A stretch of 64,000 nucleotides of DNA from Diaphorobacter ruginosibacter (lineage in GTDB: Bacteria; Pseudomonadota; Gammaproteobacteria; Burkholderiales; Burkholderiaceae_C), in contig NZ_CP060714.1 in NCBI RefSeq assembly GCF_014395975.1, positions 3,224,001 through 3,288,000 of the forward strand. Direction: 5' to 3'. How positions within the stretch are numbered: the stretch's first letter is position 1; the number at the start of each line of letters is the position of its first letter. Under the pieces are notes generated by a model that saw only the letters and a program-made list of their open reading frames with translations, had not been told where the DNA came from and did no database searches. Below, one piece after another: positions 1 to 7,959 of the stretch. The translations under genes were made by a program, and so were the position numbers.

Positions 1-839
1 GTGGCGATGTTGCCGCCGATCACGTCGACTTGCGGGTAGTTCTGCTTGACCCAGCGAACGCGATCGATCACGCCCTTGCTGTGCCCGTGCGCCGTGTCCA
101 CCACGATCGCGTCCACACCGGCCTTGACCAGCGCGGCCACGCGCTCTTCGGTACCAGCGCCCACGCCCACGGCGGCGGCCACGCGCAGGCGGCCGGCGGA
201 GTCACGCGCGGCATTGGGGAAGCTGGTCTGCTTGTTGATGTCCTTCACGGTAATCAGGCCCTTGAGCTCGAACGCGTCGTTCACGACGAGGATTCGCTCC
301 AGCTTGTGCTTGTTCAGCAGCGCCTTGGCCTGGGCGGGCGTGGTGCCGTCCTTCTCGTTCACGGTGACCAGGCGCTCGCGCGGCGTCATGATCTCCTTGA
401 CCTTGACGTCGTAGCGCGTCTCGAAGCGCACGTCGCGGCTGGTCACGATGCCGACGACCTTACCGCCATCGACCACCGGGAAGCCCGAAATGCCGCGCTC
501 TTCGGAGAGCTGCAGCACCTGCAGGACGGTATGTTCGGGGGTGATCACCACGGGATCGTGAACCACGCCCGATTCGTGGCGCTTGACCTTGGCGACTTCG
601 GCCGCCTGCTGCTCGGCAGTCATGTTCTTGTGAACGACGCCGATACCGCCTTCCTGGGCGATGGCAATGGCCAGGCGCGCTTCGGTCACGGTGTCCATGG
701 CGGCGGACACGAGAGGCAGGTTCAGGGTGATGTTGCGCGTGAAGCGCGTGGAGAGGGAAGTGTCCTTGGGCAGGACCTGGGAGAACGCGGGCACCAGCAA
801 CACATCGTCGAAGGTGAGCGCTTTACCGAGCAGGCGCAT
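1..839 (-). CDS. guaB: IMP dehydrogenase, N-terminal part (cut by window edge)
   Basis: Inosine-5'-monophosphate dehydrogenase makes XMP from IMP with NAD+, the committed step of cytosolic GMP synthesis. The gene reads leftward off the window, so only the first 279 residues are present. The start (MRLLGKALTFDDVLLVPA) is typical of the family. The early barrel motif (PLVSAAMDTVTE) is followed by two CBS domains at about residues 95-210, which are the regulatory nucleotide-binding Bateman module. The barrel resumes with VDAIVVDTAHGHS. The catalytic cysteine loop and the flap lie outside the window. No frame break is seen. The identification is very safe; whether guaA follows cannot be seen. Confidence 0.96.
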   Translation of the reverse strand, partial: MRLLGKALTFDDVLLVPAFSQVLPKDTSLSTRFTRNITLNLPLVSAAMDTVTEARLAIAIAQEGGIGVVHKNMTAEQQAAEVAKVKRHESGVVHDPVVITPEHTVLQVLQLSEERGISGFPVVDGGKVVGIVTSRDVRFETRYDVKVKEIMTPRERLVTVNEKDGTTPAQAKALLNKHKLERILVVNDAFELKGLITVKDINKQTSFPNAARDSAGRLRVAAAVGVGAGTEERVAALVKAGVDAIVVDTAHGHSKGVIDRVRWVKQNYPQVDVIGGNIA

Positions 840-943
840 GTGAAAGCTCCAAAAAAACGATTGTACCCGCCAGGTAACATTTCTGCAGAAAGCCGATGAA
901 AAGCACTTGGATCGCGGCCCGGGCCACCGCTACACTCGGTCAC

Positions 944-1480
944 ATGAAACTCCACAAGATTCTCCTGGTGACCATCGCCTGCACGTGGGCGCTGGCAGCC
1001 TCCGCGCAATGGCAATGGCTCGACAAGGACGGACGCAAGGTATTCAGCGACCAACCCCCACCCATCGAAGTGCCGCAGAAGAACATCCTCAGGCAGCCAG
1101 GCGGCAGCAAGGGCCAGTCAAGGCCGGCGCCGCAGGCCGCCGGCACAGCGGATGCGGCAAGCGCCGCAGCCGCTCCTGCCAGCGCGGCCTCCGCCCCGGC
1201 GCTGGGTTCGGGCAAGGACAAGAAACTGGAAGAAGCCAAGGCCAAGGCCGATGCCGAAGAAGCCGCCAAGAAGAAGGCAGACGCCGATCGCACAGCCAAG
1301 GCACGCGAGGACAATTGCGCGCGCGCGCGCCGGGCCAGGGACACGCTGACCTCCGGCGGGCTGATCGGCCACGTGAATGCCCAGGGCGAACGCGGATTCA
1401 TGGACGATGCCACCCGGGAGGCCGAACTCAAGCGAGCGGACGGCGTGATCGCCTCCGACTGTGGCAAGTCAGTACCCTGA
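944..1480 (+). CDS. DUF4124 domain-containing exported protein
   Basis: This is a 178-residue exported protein of unknown function. A short signal peptide (MKLHKILLVTIACTWALAASA) precedes a DUF4124 motif (QWQWLDKDGRKVFSDQPPP) at about residues 22-45. A low-complexity Ala/Pro linker follows, then a Lys/Glu/Ala-rich probable coiled coil (about residues 90-130), and a C-terminal stretch with two cysteines. An upstream in-frame ATG at 896 would add 16 residues that hide the signal peptide, so the start at 944 is preferred. It is divergent from guaB and its last 12 bases overlap the convergent rnfH end. DUF4124 proteins occur widely in beta- and gammaproteobacterial periplasms; no reaction can be assigned. 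Confidence 0.85.
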   Translation: MKLHKILLVTIACTWALAASAQWQWLDKDGRKVFSDQPPPIEVPQKNILRQPGGSKGQSRPAPQAAGTADAASAAAAPASAASAPALGSGKDKKLEEAKAKADAEEAAKKKADADRTAKAREDNCARARRARDTLTSGGLIGHVNAQGERGFMDDATREAELKRADGVIASDCGKSVP

Positions 1481-1840
1481 CTTGGCCCCTGCCCTGCGTT
1501 TGGAGAACAGCCCCGCACCTCGGCTGCCCTGGCTGGCGAAGCGCTCGCGCCGCGCGACCATCGGATCGACCTTGAGGCCCCGGCACCACTCCACGCGGTC
1601 CCCATCGCGCAGGCGCCGCTGCGGCGCGGCGATGCGCCCCCAGATGCTGATGCTGTAGCCGCCCTTGTCGTCCGCATCACGCGCCCCCTCGACACCGCAA
1701 GCGACAAGCGCATCCTGTGCGGTGGCGCCCGCTGGCAGCTCGAGCTGCCACTCGCGGGTTTCGCGCGCCGATGGGGAGGTGACAACGGTGACGCGCACTG
1801 GCACAGCAGCAGCAACCTTCGGCACCTTGAGATCAGCCAT
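1469..1840 (-). CDS. rnfH: RnfH family protein (UPF0125)
   Basis: Small protein of 123 residues with the ubiquitin-like beta-grasp fold of the RnfH/UPF0125 family (also called RatB). The core runs from VRVTVVTSPSARETREWQLE to GRIAAPQRRLRDGDRVEWCR, ending in the family's RVE(L/W)-R-L strand. A basic tail follows that is poorly conserved in the family. The ATG at 1840 is chosen over an upstream one at 1942 because MADLKVPK begins right at the fold and the upstream extension lies inside ratA. It overlaps the ratA stop by 8 bases, indicating translational coupling. The ratA-rnfH pair beside smpB is a very common proteobacterial arrangement. Molecular role unknown. Confidence 0.88.
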   Translation of the reverse strand: MADLKVPKVAAAVPVRVTVVTSPSARETREWQLELPAGATAQDALVACGVEGARDADDKGGYSISIWGRIAAPQRRLRDGDRVEWCRGLKVDPMVARRERFASQGSRGAGLFSKRRAGAKSGY

Positions 1841-2273
1841 AGACCTTCTCGGCACGCTCGATGAAGGCATCCACCATGGAGCCCGCAATCTTGTCGAACA
1901 CCGGACCGACAATGGCGGACAGCGTGAAGTTGTCGAAGCCATAGGTCAGCTGCAGTTCCACCTTGCACGCGCGCTGCGAACCATCGCCCACGGGGTGAAA
2001 GAACCAGTCGCCCTCAAGCTTGGAGAACGGCCCCTTCACCAGGCGCATGCCGACGCGCCGGTTGAGCTCGTGCGTATTGCGCGTGATGAACGATTTGTGG
2101 AATCCGCCGAGCGACATGCCGACCTCGGCTGTCATGCCCTGCTCGTCCTCCTCCAGCACCTTGGCGGAGTCGCACCATGGCAGGAATTCGGGGTACCTGG
2201 CCACATCGGTCACGAGCTTGAACATTTCCTCGGGGCTGTACCAGATCAGGACGGACTTGTTGACTGTTTTCAT
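1833..2273 (-). CDS. ratA: START-like lipid-binding protein, RatA/COQ10 family
   Basis: A 146-residue protein of the polyketide cyclase/START-like fold, COQ10-RatA branch. Seen motifs are VNKSVLIWYSPEEMFKLV at the N-terminus, YPEFLPWC (about residues 31-38), and the C-terminal helix containing PVFDKIAGSMVDAFIERA, a family hallmark. Mitochondrial COQ10 binds ubiquinone, while E. coli RatA was reported to inhibit 70S assembly. The sequence cannot distinguish these, and lipid/quinone chaperone is the more likely general role. An 8-residue upstream extension exists, but MKTVNKSV matches family starts. It is divergent from smpB, with about 160 bp of shared promoter region, and overlaps rnfH downstream. 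Confidence 0.9.
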   Translation of the reverse strand: MKTVNKSVLIWYSPEEMFKLVTDVARYPEFLPWCDSAKVLEEDEQGMTAEVGMSLGGFHKSFITRNTHELNRRVGMRLVKGPFSKLEGDWFFHPVGDGSQRACKVELQLTYGFDNFTLSAIVGPVFDKIAGSMVDAFIERAEKVYG

Positions 2274-2435
2274 GAAAAGACTGCTGAACCCCTGCACCTC
2301 TGCGGGTTGACAAATGGCTGATTGTCGGCGCTCCAGAGTGCCGATGGCGCACTGGGCCTAAAATCCGACGGTGCGAGACGACAAATATTGTAGAGAGGAC
2401 TTCCATTCCTCCTGTGCGCCCGCAACTATTCAACT

Positions 2436-2909
2436 ATGGCAAACAAACCTGATACATCGTCGCGCATTGCGGATAACAAGAAGGCGAGCTTCAACTATTT
2501 CTTCGAGGAACGCTACGAGGCCGGCATGGTCCTGCACGGCTGGGAAGTCAAGGCCCTGCGCGAAGGCAAGGCCCAGCTCACTGATGGCTATGTGATCATC
2601 AAGGATGGCGAGCTCTACCTGATCGGCTGCCAGATCAATCCGCTCAAGACAGCCTCCACGCACGTCAGCCCCGATGCCGCGCGCATCAAGAAACTGCTGC
2701 TGCACAAGGAAGAGATCAAGCGCCTGATCGGCAAGGTCGAGCAGAAGGGCTATACGCTCGTGCCCATCAACCTGCACTGGAAGGATGGCCGCGCCAAATG
2801 CGACATCGCCCTGGCCAAGGGCAAGGCCGAGCACGACAAGCGTGACGTGATCAAGGACCGCGAAGGCAAGCGCGAGGTCGAGCGCGCGATGAAGAGCCGT
2901 CACCGCTGA
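2436..2909 (+). CDS. smpB: SsrA-binding protein SmpB
   Basis: SmpB delivers tmRNA to stalled ribosomes and is essential for trans-translation. The 157-residue protein has the full OB-like barrel. Its motifs include ADNKKASFNYFFEERYEAG and GWEVKALREGKAQLTDGYV (tmRNA-binding face), and the KLLLHKEEIKRL segment. The very basic C-terminal tail (DKRDVIKDREGKREVERAMK) inserts into the empty mRNA channel. Length is normal for the family (about 150-160). It is divergent from ratA and followed after 16 bp by a lipoprotein gene. The ssrA RNA gene itself is not in this window. Confidence 0.97.
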   Translation: MANKPDTSSRIADNKKASFNYFFEERYEAGMVLHGWEVKALREGKAQLTDGYVIIKDGELYLIGCQINPLKTASTHVSPDAARIKKLLLHKEEIKRLIGKVEQKGYTLVPINLHWKDGRAKCDIALAKGKAEHDKRDVIKDREGKREVERAMKSRHR

Positions 2910-2925
2910 ATCGCAGCCCAATCTC

Positions 2926-3762
2926 ATGAAACGCGCCTGGGGTGCCCCACTTCTCGCAGCCTGCCTCCTCATGGCGGGCTGCGCATCGGCGCTCGATACC
3001 AGCCAGAAGGCCGACCGCACGCAAAGCCCTGCCGCCGACGCACGCTGGCTGACGCTGGCAGTGACGCTTCCCGAAGATGCCAGACCGCTGCCCGTGAAGC
3101 TCCACTACGATTCGGCACGATGCAAGGAGCCCCGCAGCTATGGCGTGGGCGGACAGTCGCAAAGCGGCGTCGCGATGATGCGGGCCTCCCACTACGAGGA
3201 CCTGGAACTCGTCAAGGAGCCGACGGGCAATCAGTACAAGGCCCGCCTTGCCATTGATGCCGGCGGGCCCTGCCAATGGATGTTGACATCCCTGGAAACC
3301 GCGTTCGCCTACACCTCGCGGCACCCGCTGGTCCAAGGCAGGGAAGTGCAGGCCCATCGGATCAGCTTTGAATTCGCGAAGGCGAAAGACGCGATCCGCG
3401 CGCCCAACGTGAGAATGGTTTTTCCCTACGTCCCGGTGATCATCACGGACGACGACATTCCGGAAAAAGAGCTGCGGCTGGCGCCGCTCGGTTTCTTTCT
3501 ACCGCCGACCTTTGATCCATCGGCTTCGGGCACGATGTACCTGGTTTTCAAGGTGCATGACGACAAGCCCGTCACGGCCCGGTCCATCCCGAAGGACCGC
3601 TACCGCTATCTGGTGAGCTATCCCGACGGTTCGACAAGCATCAGCCCATCGAAGACCTCTGTGGGCAACCAGGACGCGAGAATCCGCTGCCTGGTCACGC
3701 CCGCCAAGGGCGATGAGAAGAAAAAGGACTGCTCGAACGTCCGTCCCGACGCGACGGACTGA
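2926..3762 (+). CDS. Putative lipoprotein of unknown function
   Basis: A 278-residue protein that I do not recognise. The N-terminus has Lys/Arg, a hydrophobic core and a lipobox (LLMAGC, Cys at residue 19), so it should be a lipid-anchored envelope protein. The mature part looks beta-rich, with alternating hydrophobic strands such as WLTLAVTLPEDARPLPVKLH and TMYLVFKVHDDKPVTAR. It has several cysteines (KEP-flanked near residue 66, GPCQW, IRCLVTP, KDCSN) that may form disulfides, and a Lys-rich C-terminus. It follows smpB by 16 bp and ends 6 bp from the convergent EthD-like gene, so it may be co-transcribed with smpB. No function is proposed. Confidence 0.75.
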   Translation: MKRAWGAPLLAACLLMAGCASALDTSQKADRTQSPAADARWLTLAVTLPEDARPLPVKLHYDSARCKEPRSYGVGGQSQSGVAMMRASHYEDLELVKEPTGNQYKARLAIDAGGPCQWMLTSLETAFAYTSRHPLVQGREVQAHRISFEFAKAKDAIRAPNVRMVFPYVPVIITDDDIPEKELRLAPLGFFLPPTFDPSASGTMYLVFKVHDDKPVTARSIPKDRYRYLVSYPDGSTSISPSKTSVGNQDARIRCLVTPAKGDEKKKDCSNVRPDATD

Positions 3763-3768
3763 GCCCCT

Positions 3769-4077
3769 TCAGAGCACTTCGGCCATCTGCAGCACCGGCC
3801 GGATGTTGGTGTAGTTGGGCACGTCATCGGCCAGCATCATACGGTGGGGAACGAACGAGGCCTGGAAGGCCTCCAGCGAATCAAAATACATGTGCACGGC
3901 GGCCACGAAGGGCGGCTTGGAGCCGGGAGCCGCACCACCCAGGCCCTTGTCGATTTCCGCCCTGCGCATCGCATCGCCGGTGAGCTGTCGGCACAACGGA
4001 ATATGCTTGGTCACGTAGTAGTCCATGTCGAAGGTGCTGCCTTCTTCATTCGGGTAAAAGACGGAAAATTTGATCAT
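3769..4077 (-). CDS. EthD family protein
   Basis: A 102-residue dimeric alpha-beta barrel type protein of the EthD family (ferredoxin-like fold). Family marks are the opening strand IKFSVFYPNEEG, the DYYVTKHIPLC segment with the conserved Tyr and His, and the second-strand AAVHMYFDSLEAFQASF. EthD was named for a gene needed in ethyl tert-butyl ether degradation, but most members have no known reaction. It lies 57 bp after paaE on the same strand, so it may be the last gene of the phenylacetate transcript. A role in that pathway is only inferred from position. Confidence 0.82.
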   Translation of the reverse strand: MIKFSVFYPNEEGSTFDMDYYVTKHIPLCRQLTGDAMRRAEIDKGLGGAAPGSKPPFVAAVHMYFDSLEAFQASFVPHRMMLADDVPNYTNIRPVLQMAEVL

Positions 4078-4134
4078 GAAGTTACCTTGGGTTGAATCGA
4101 CGATCGAAATCTGAAGCCGGAGATCACCAGCTTA

Positions 4135-5244
4135 TCAGCGGTCATCAAACGACAGCACCACGCGCGGCGTGAGCGGGTGGGACTGGCAGGTGAGCACATA
4201 GCCGTTGGCCACCTCCTTCTTGTCGAGCGCAAAATTGCGCTCCATGCGCACCTCGCCCGCCACGAGCTTGGCACGGCAGGTGCCGCAGACGCCCGAGGTG
4301 CAGGAGTACGGAACCTCCATGCCCGCGGCAGAGGCCGCATCGAGAATGCTGGGCTGGCCCTTGCTGTAGGCGATCTCGCGCGAGAGGCCGTCACGAATGA
4401 TGGTGATGCGCGCCGTCTCGGCGTCGCCCGGCCTGGCCTCATGCACCACGGCGCCGACCTGGCCGCCTGCCTGACCGTTCGCCTGGCCGGTCACCGGCAG
4501 CGCCACGCCAAAACGTTCGATATGGATGCGCTCCTCGGGGACGCCCGCCGCCAGCAGCGCGGCCTCGGCCTCGTCGTTCACCTGGAACGGACCGCAGATG
4601 TACACATGATCGATCTTGTCCACAGGCACCACGCTCGTCAGGAACTCGGTGATCTTCTCGCGGTTCATCATGCCGCTGTTGATGGGGGCGTCCGTGTGCT
4701 CGTCGGAGAACACATGCTGCAGCACGAGGCGCGACATGTAGCGGTTCTTGAGGTCTTCGATCTCCTCCTTGAACATCGTGGAGCGCAGCTGGCGGTTGCC
4801 ATAGATGAGCGTGAAGCGGCTTCCCGGCTCGCGCGCCAGCACGGTCTTCATGATCGAGAGAATCGGCGTGATGCCGCTGCCGCCCGCGATACCCACATGG
4901 TGGCGGCGCGATGCGGGAGCTATGGGAACGAAGAAGCGCCCCTGCGGAGCCATCACCTGCAGCGTGTCGCCGGGCTTCAGGTGCTCATTGATCCAGTTCG
5001 AGAACACGCCGCCGCGCACCTTGCGCACCCCCACGCGCAGTTCGCCATCGTCCACGCCCGCGCAGATCGAGTACGAGCGGCGCAGGTCCTGGCCGTCGAT
5101 CTCGGAGCGCAGCGTGAGGTATTGGCCCTGCGTGAAGCCGAACACCTCGCGCAGTTCCGGAGGCACGTCGAACGAGACGATCACGGCCTCGTGGGTGTCG
5201 GGCTCGATGGCGCGCACGCGCAGCGGATGGAACAGAATGCTCAT
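4135..5244 (-). CDS. paaE: Phenylacetyl-CoA epoxidase, reductase subunit PaaE
   Basis: Reductase of the PaaABCE ring-1,2-epoxidase, passing electrons from NADPH to the di-iron oxygenase. The 369 residues hold a flavin domain (RRSYSICAG near residue 55), an NADPH domain (GIAGGSGITPILS near residue 115, IYGNR) and a C-terminal plant-type [2Fe-2S] ferredoxin domain. The cluster Cys pattern is YSCTSGVCGTC (about residues 313-324) plus a distal TCQSHP. A low-complexity Gly/Gln/Val insert (about residues 255-275) links reductase and ferredoxin parts. The ATG at 5244 is chosen because MSILFHPLRVRAIEP matches family starts; longer upstream frames overlap paaD. It lies 23 bp after paaD. Confidence 0.96.
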   Translation of the reverse strand: MSILFHPLRVRAIEPDTHEAVIVSFDVPPELREVFGFTQGQYLTLRSEIDGQDLRRSYSICAGVDDGELRVGVRKVRGGVFSNWINEHLKPGDTLQVMAPQGRFFVPIAPASRRHHVGIAGGSGITPILSIMKTVLAREPGSRFTLIYGNRQLRSTMFKEEIEDLKNRYMSRLVLQHVFSDEHTDAPINSGMMNREKITEFLTSVVPVDKIDHVYICGPFQVNDEAEAALLAAGVPEERIHIERFGVALPVTGQANGQAGGQVGAVVHEARPGDAETARITIIRDGLSREIAYSKGQPSILDAASAAGMEVPYSCTSGVCGTCRAKLVAGEVRMERNFALDKKEVANGYVLTCQSHPLTPRVVLSFDDR

Positions 5245-5267
5245 GGTTGCACCACTTTCAAGCTCTG

Positions 5268-5795
5268 CTAGAGGGGTTTGAAATGCTCGAAGGGCTCGCG
5301 GCATGCAAGGCAGCGGTAGAGTGCCTTGCATGCGGTTGCACCAAAGGAGGAAAGACGCTCGGTCTGTGCGCTGCCGCAGCGCGGGCACTGCGGCGATGCC
5401 GCCAGGGCACGCCCAAAGAAACGGATCGGCACGGCACCATCCGCATGCACCGGTCCGGGCGGCGCGATGCCGTATTCGGCAAGCTTGCGGCGGCCGGCAT
5501 CGCTGATCCAATCGGTCGTCCACGCGGGTGCACGGCGCAAGGTGACGCGTGCAGTGCCCAGGTCCGCGGCGTGAATGGCACTCAGCACATCCTGCTCGAT
5601 CACCTCGGTGGCCGGACAGCCGGAGTAGGTAGGCGTCAGCACGATCTCGAGCACATCATCGGGCAGCACCTGCACGTCGCGCACGATGCCCAGGTCGCAT
5701 ACCGAGATGGCGGGCACTTCCGGGTCCGGCACCTCGCCCAGCACACGCCAGGCAGCGGCGATGCGCTCCTGGCCCGAGATGGCGGCAGCGGCCAT
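5268..5795 (-). CDS. paaD: Phenylacetate-CoA oxygenase subunit PaaD
   Basis: PaaD is a MIP18/SufT-like protein thought to help iron-sulfur or di-iron maturation of the phenylacetyl-CoA epoxidase. Of 175 residues, the N-terminal 110 carry the DUF59 fold (EVPDPEVPAISVCDLGIVRDV and TPTYSGCPATEVI with its reactive Cys). The C-terminal 40 carry a zinc-ribbon-like four-Cys set (CPRCGS, then CKALYRCLACREPFEHFKPL). Start and upstream stop share one base (TGATG), so translation is coupled to paaC. It is part of the paaABCDE series in standard order. Confidence 0.95.
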   Translation of the reverse strand: MAAAAISGQERIAAAWRVLGEVPDPEVPAISVCDLGIVRDVQVLPDDVLEIVLTPTYSGCPATEVIEQDVLSAIHAADLGTARVTLRRAPAWTTDWISDAGRRKLAEYGIAPPGPVHADGAVPIRFFGRALAASPQCPRCGSAQTERLSSFGATACKALYRCLACREPFEHFKPL

Positions 5796-6574
5796 CACCA
5801 GGCTCCGCCCGGAAACGCGCGCTGCAGGTACTGCAGGTCGGCCAGCATGAAGCCCATGTGCTCGCTGTGCCGGCCGCGCTTGCCGTCGCTCTGGAACTTG
5901 CTGTCCGCGGGCACAGGCAGCGTGGCTTCCTGCAGCATGGCACTCATTTCCAGCATCCAGGCCTCGCGCAGTTCGGACCAGCGCGGCCCCCAGCCCGCTT
6001 CGGCCGCGGCAACGTCCGCTGCGTCGGTGTCGAAGAGTTCGCTTGCATAGCGCCACAGGGCATCGAGCGCAACCTGCATGCGGCGGTGCGACTCCTCGCT
6101 GCCGTCACCAAGGCGAACCACCCAGTCCGCGCTGTGCTGCTGATGGTAGCGGGCCTCCTTCAGCGCCTTGGCGGCAATCGCCCGCAGTTCATCGTGGACG
6201 CTCTCCTCCGCCAGCCGGGCCCACAGCAGCTTGAACCAGGTGGACAGCATGGCGTTGCGCAGCACGGAGAACGCGAAATCGCCGCGCGGCAGCTCGGCCA
6301 TGGTCACGTTGAAATAGTCGCGCTCCACGCGCAGGAACGCGAGCTGGTCTTCGTCCAGGGCCGGCGACTGCAGGCTGCCCGCCAGCGTGAGCAGCGCGCG
6401 CGACTGGCCGATGAGGTCGAGCGCGATGTTCGCCATGGCGATGTCTTCCTCAAGGATGGGAGCGCGCCCCGTCCATTCGCCCAGGCGCTGCGCCAGGATC
6501 AGCGCCGAGTCGCCGATGCGCAGCAGGTACTGCACGGCAGGCGTGAGTTCGAGTTGTATGGATGCGTTGGACAT
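5795..6574 (-). CDS. paaC: Phenylacetyl-CoA epoxidase subunit PaaC
   Basis: PaaC is the structural, catalytically inactive ferritin-like partner of PaaA in the ring-1,2-epoxidase. The 259-residue all-helical protein shows family segments RIGDSALILAQRLGEWTGRA, EEDIAMANIALDLIGQ, LRVERDYFNVTMAELPRGDF and KEARYHQQHSADWVVRLGDG. The stop overlaps the start of paaD by one base, and the start lies 15 bp after paaB. Length and order match other Comamonadaceae-type clusters. Identification is very safe. Confidence 0.96.
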   Translation of the reverse strand: MSNASIQLELTPAVQYLLRIGDSALILAQRLGEWTGRAPILEEDIAMANIALDLIGQSRALLTLAGSLQSPALDEDQLAFLRVERDYFNVTMAELPRGDFAFSVLRNAMLSTWFKLLWARLAEESVHDELRAIAAKALKEARYHQQHSADWVVRLGDGSEESHRRMQVALDALWRYASELFDTDAADVAAAEAGWGPRWSELREAWMLEMSAMLQEATLPVPADSKFQSDGKRGRHSEHMGFMLADLQYLQRAFPGGAW

Positions 6575-6589
6575 GGTCTTGCTGGCGGA

Positions 6590-6916
6590 TCACATGTGAT
6601 CCACCTCCTTGGGCAATTGGAAGAACGTCGGGTGGCGATATACCTTGTCTTCGGCGGGATCGAAGAACATGTCCTTATCGCCGGGATCGCTCGCGACGAT
6701 CTGGTCGGACTGCACCACCCAGACGCTCGAGCCCTCCTGGCGGCGCGTGTAGACGTCGCGCGCCATCTGGATCGCCATCTTCGCGTCGGCCGCGTGCAGG
6801 CTGCCGCAGTGCTTATGGTCCAGGCCCGCCTTGCTGCGCACGAAGACCTCCCACAGCGGCCACTCCGTGCTTGCATTGCTTGCGTTGCCTGCCTTGGTGG
6901 TATCGGTAGCGCTCAT
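6590..6916 (-). CDS. paaB: Phenylacetyl-CoA epoxidase subunit PaaB
   Basis: PaaB is a small bridging subunit of the phenylacetyl-CoA epoxidase. It has 108 residues, with the core beginning at EWPLWEVFVRSKAGLDHKHCGS and the family motif HAADAKMAIQMARDVYTRR; it ends in PTFFQLPKEVDHM. The N-terminal 18 residues (Asn-Ala-Ser repeats) are extra compared with E. coli PaaB (about 95 residues) and low complexity. The ATG at 6916 overlaps the paaA stop in an ATGA junction, which decides the start over the upstream in-frame Met at 6997. Translation is therefore coupled to paaA. Confidence 0.95.
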   Translation of the reverse strand: MSATDTTKAGNASNASTEWPLWEVFVRSKAGLDHKHCGSLHAADAKMAIQMARDVYTRRQEGSSVWVVQSDQIVASDPGDKDMFFDPAEDKVYRHPTFFQLPKEVDHM

Positions 6917-7923
6917 GCGGCCTCCTTGATGCTGCGTTGCTGCTGCTTGCGGGCATGGGCGAGTGCGGCCTCGCGTACCCAGGCGCCCTCTTCCCATGCG
7001 TTCACACGCGCGGCGAGGCGCTCACGGTTGCACGGGCCGTCGCCGCCGATCACGCGCCAGAACTCGTTCCAGTCGATGGCGCCAAAGTCGTGGGCCTGGC
7101 GCTCTTCATTCCATCGAAGGTCCGGATCCGGCAGGGTCACGCCCAGGATGCGCGCCTGCTCGACCGTGGCGTCGATGAACTTCTGCCGCAGTTCGTCATT
7201 GCTCACGCGCTTGATGCCCCAGCGCATGGACTGCGCGCTGTTGGGGGATTGGTCATCGGGCGGGCCGAACATCATGATGGACGGCCACCACCAGCGGTTC
7301 ACGGCGTCCTGCACCATGTCCTTCTGCGCCTGCGTGCCCTTCGTCATCATGGTGAGCAACGCATCGAAACCCTGCCGCTGGTGAAAGCTCTCCTCGCGGC
7401 AGATGCGGATCATGGCGCGCGCATAGGGTGCATACGAGCAGCGGCAGATCGGCACCTGGTTCATGATGGCCGCGCCATCCACCAGCCAGCCAATGGTGCC
7501 GATATCGGCCCAGGTGAGCGTGGGGTAGTTGAAGATCGAGCTGTACTTGGCCTTGCCGGTGTGCAGCGCATCGATCATCTGGTCGCGCGAGGTGCCCAAC
7601 GTCTCCGCCGCCGCATAGAGGTACAGGCCGTGCCCGCCCTCGTCCTGCACCTTGGCCAGCAGGATGGCCTTGCGCTTGAGCGTGGGGGCACGCGTGATCC
7701 AGTTGCCCTCGGGCAGCATGCCGACGATCTCCGAGTGCGCATGCTGGCTGATCTGGCGCAGCAGCGTCTTGCGGTAGTGATCGGGCATCCAGTCCTTCGC
7801 TTCGATGAACTCGCCCGCATCGATGCGTTCGTCAAAGCGCTGCTGCAGACGTGGGTCCTCGGCCGCGCGCAGAGCGCCTTCGGCAGGCTCCTTGCCCATC
7901 GTGTCCATGGCTTGTGTGTACAT
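6913..7923 (-). CDS. paaA: Phenylacetyl-CoA epoxidase catalytic subunit PaaA
   Basis: PaaA carries the di-iron centre that inserts oxygen into the phenylacetyl-CoA ring. The 336 residues include the ferritin-like iron-ligand segments KVQDEGGHGLYLYAAAE (about residues 95-110) and ICREESFHQRQGF (about residues 180-195). Also present are the conserved RWWWPSIMMFGPPD patch and the C-terminal WRVIGGDGPCNRERL. The length is slightly longer than E. coli PaaA (309) because of an N-terminal extension; Met6 and Met9 are alternative starts. It overlaps paaB by four bases and follows paaK by 36 bp. Confidence 0.97.
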   Translation of the reverse strand: MYTQAMDTMGKEPAEGALRAAEDPRLQQRFDERIDAGEFIEAKDWMPDHYRKTLLRQISQHAHSEIVGMLPEGNWITRAPTLKRKAILLAKVQDEGGHGLYLYAAAETLGTSRDQMIDALHTGKAKYSSIFNYPTLTWADIGTIGWLVDGAAIMNQVPICRCSYAPYARAMIRICREESFHQRQGFDALLTMMTKGTQAQKDMVQDAVNRWWWPSIMMFGPPDDQSPNSAQSMRWGIKRVSNDELRQKFIDATVEQARILGVTLPDPDLRWNEERQAHDFGAIDWNEFWRVIGGDGPCNRERLAARVNAWEEGAWVREAALAHARKQQQRSIKEAA

Positions 7924-7959
7924 GACGGAAGCTCCTTGATGAAGATGGCCCGGCGCTGC

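Noticed and set aside
1833..2273. RatA-RatB as a toxin-antitoxin system
   Set aside because: Despite the names, these are near-universal housekeeping genes in proteobacteria. The sequence fits COQ10-like lipid binding and an RnfH fold, not a mobile toxin pair.
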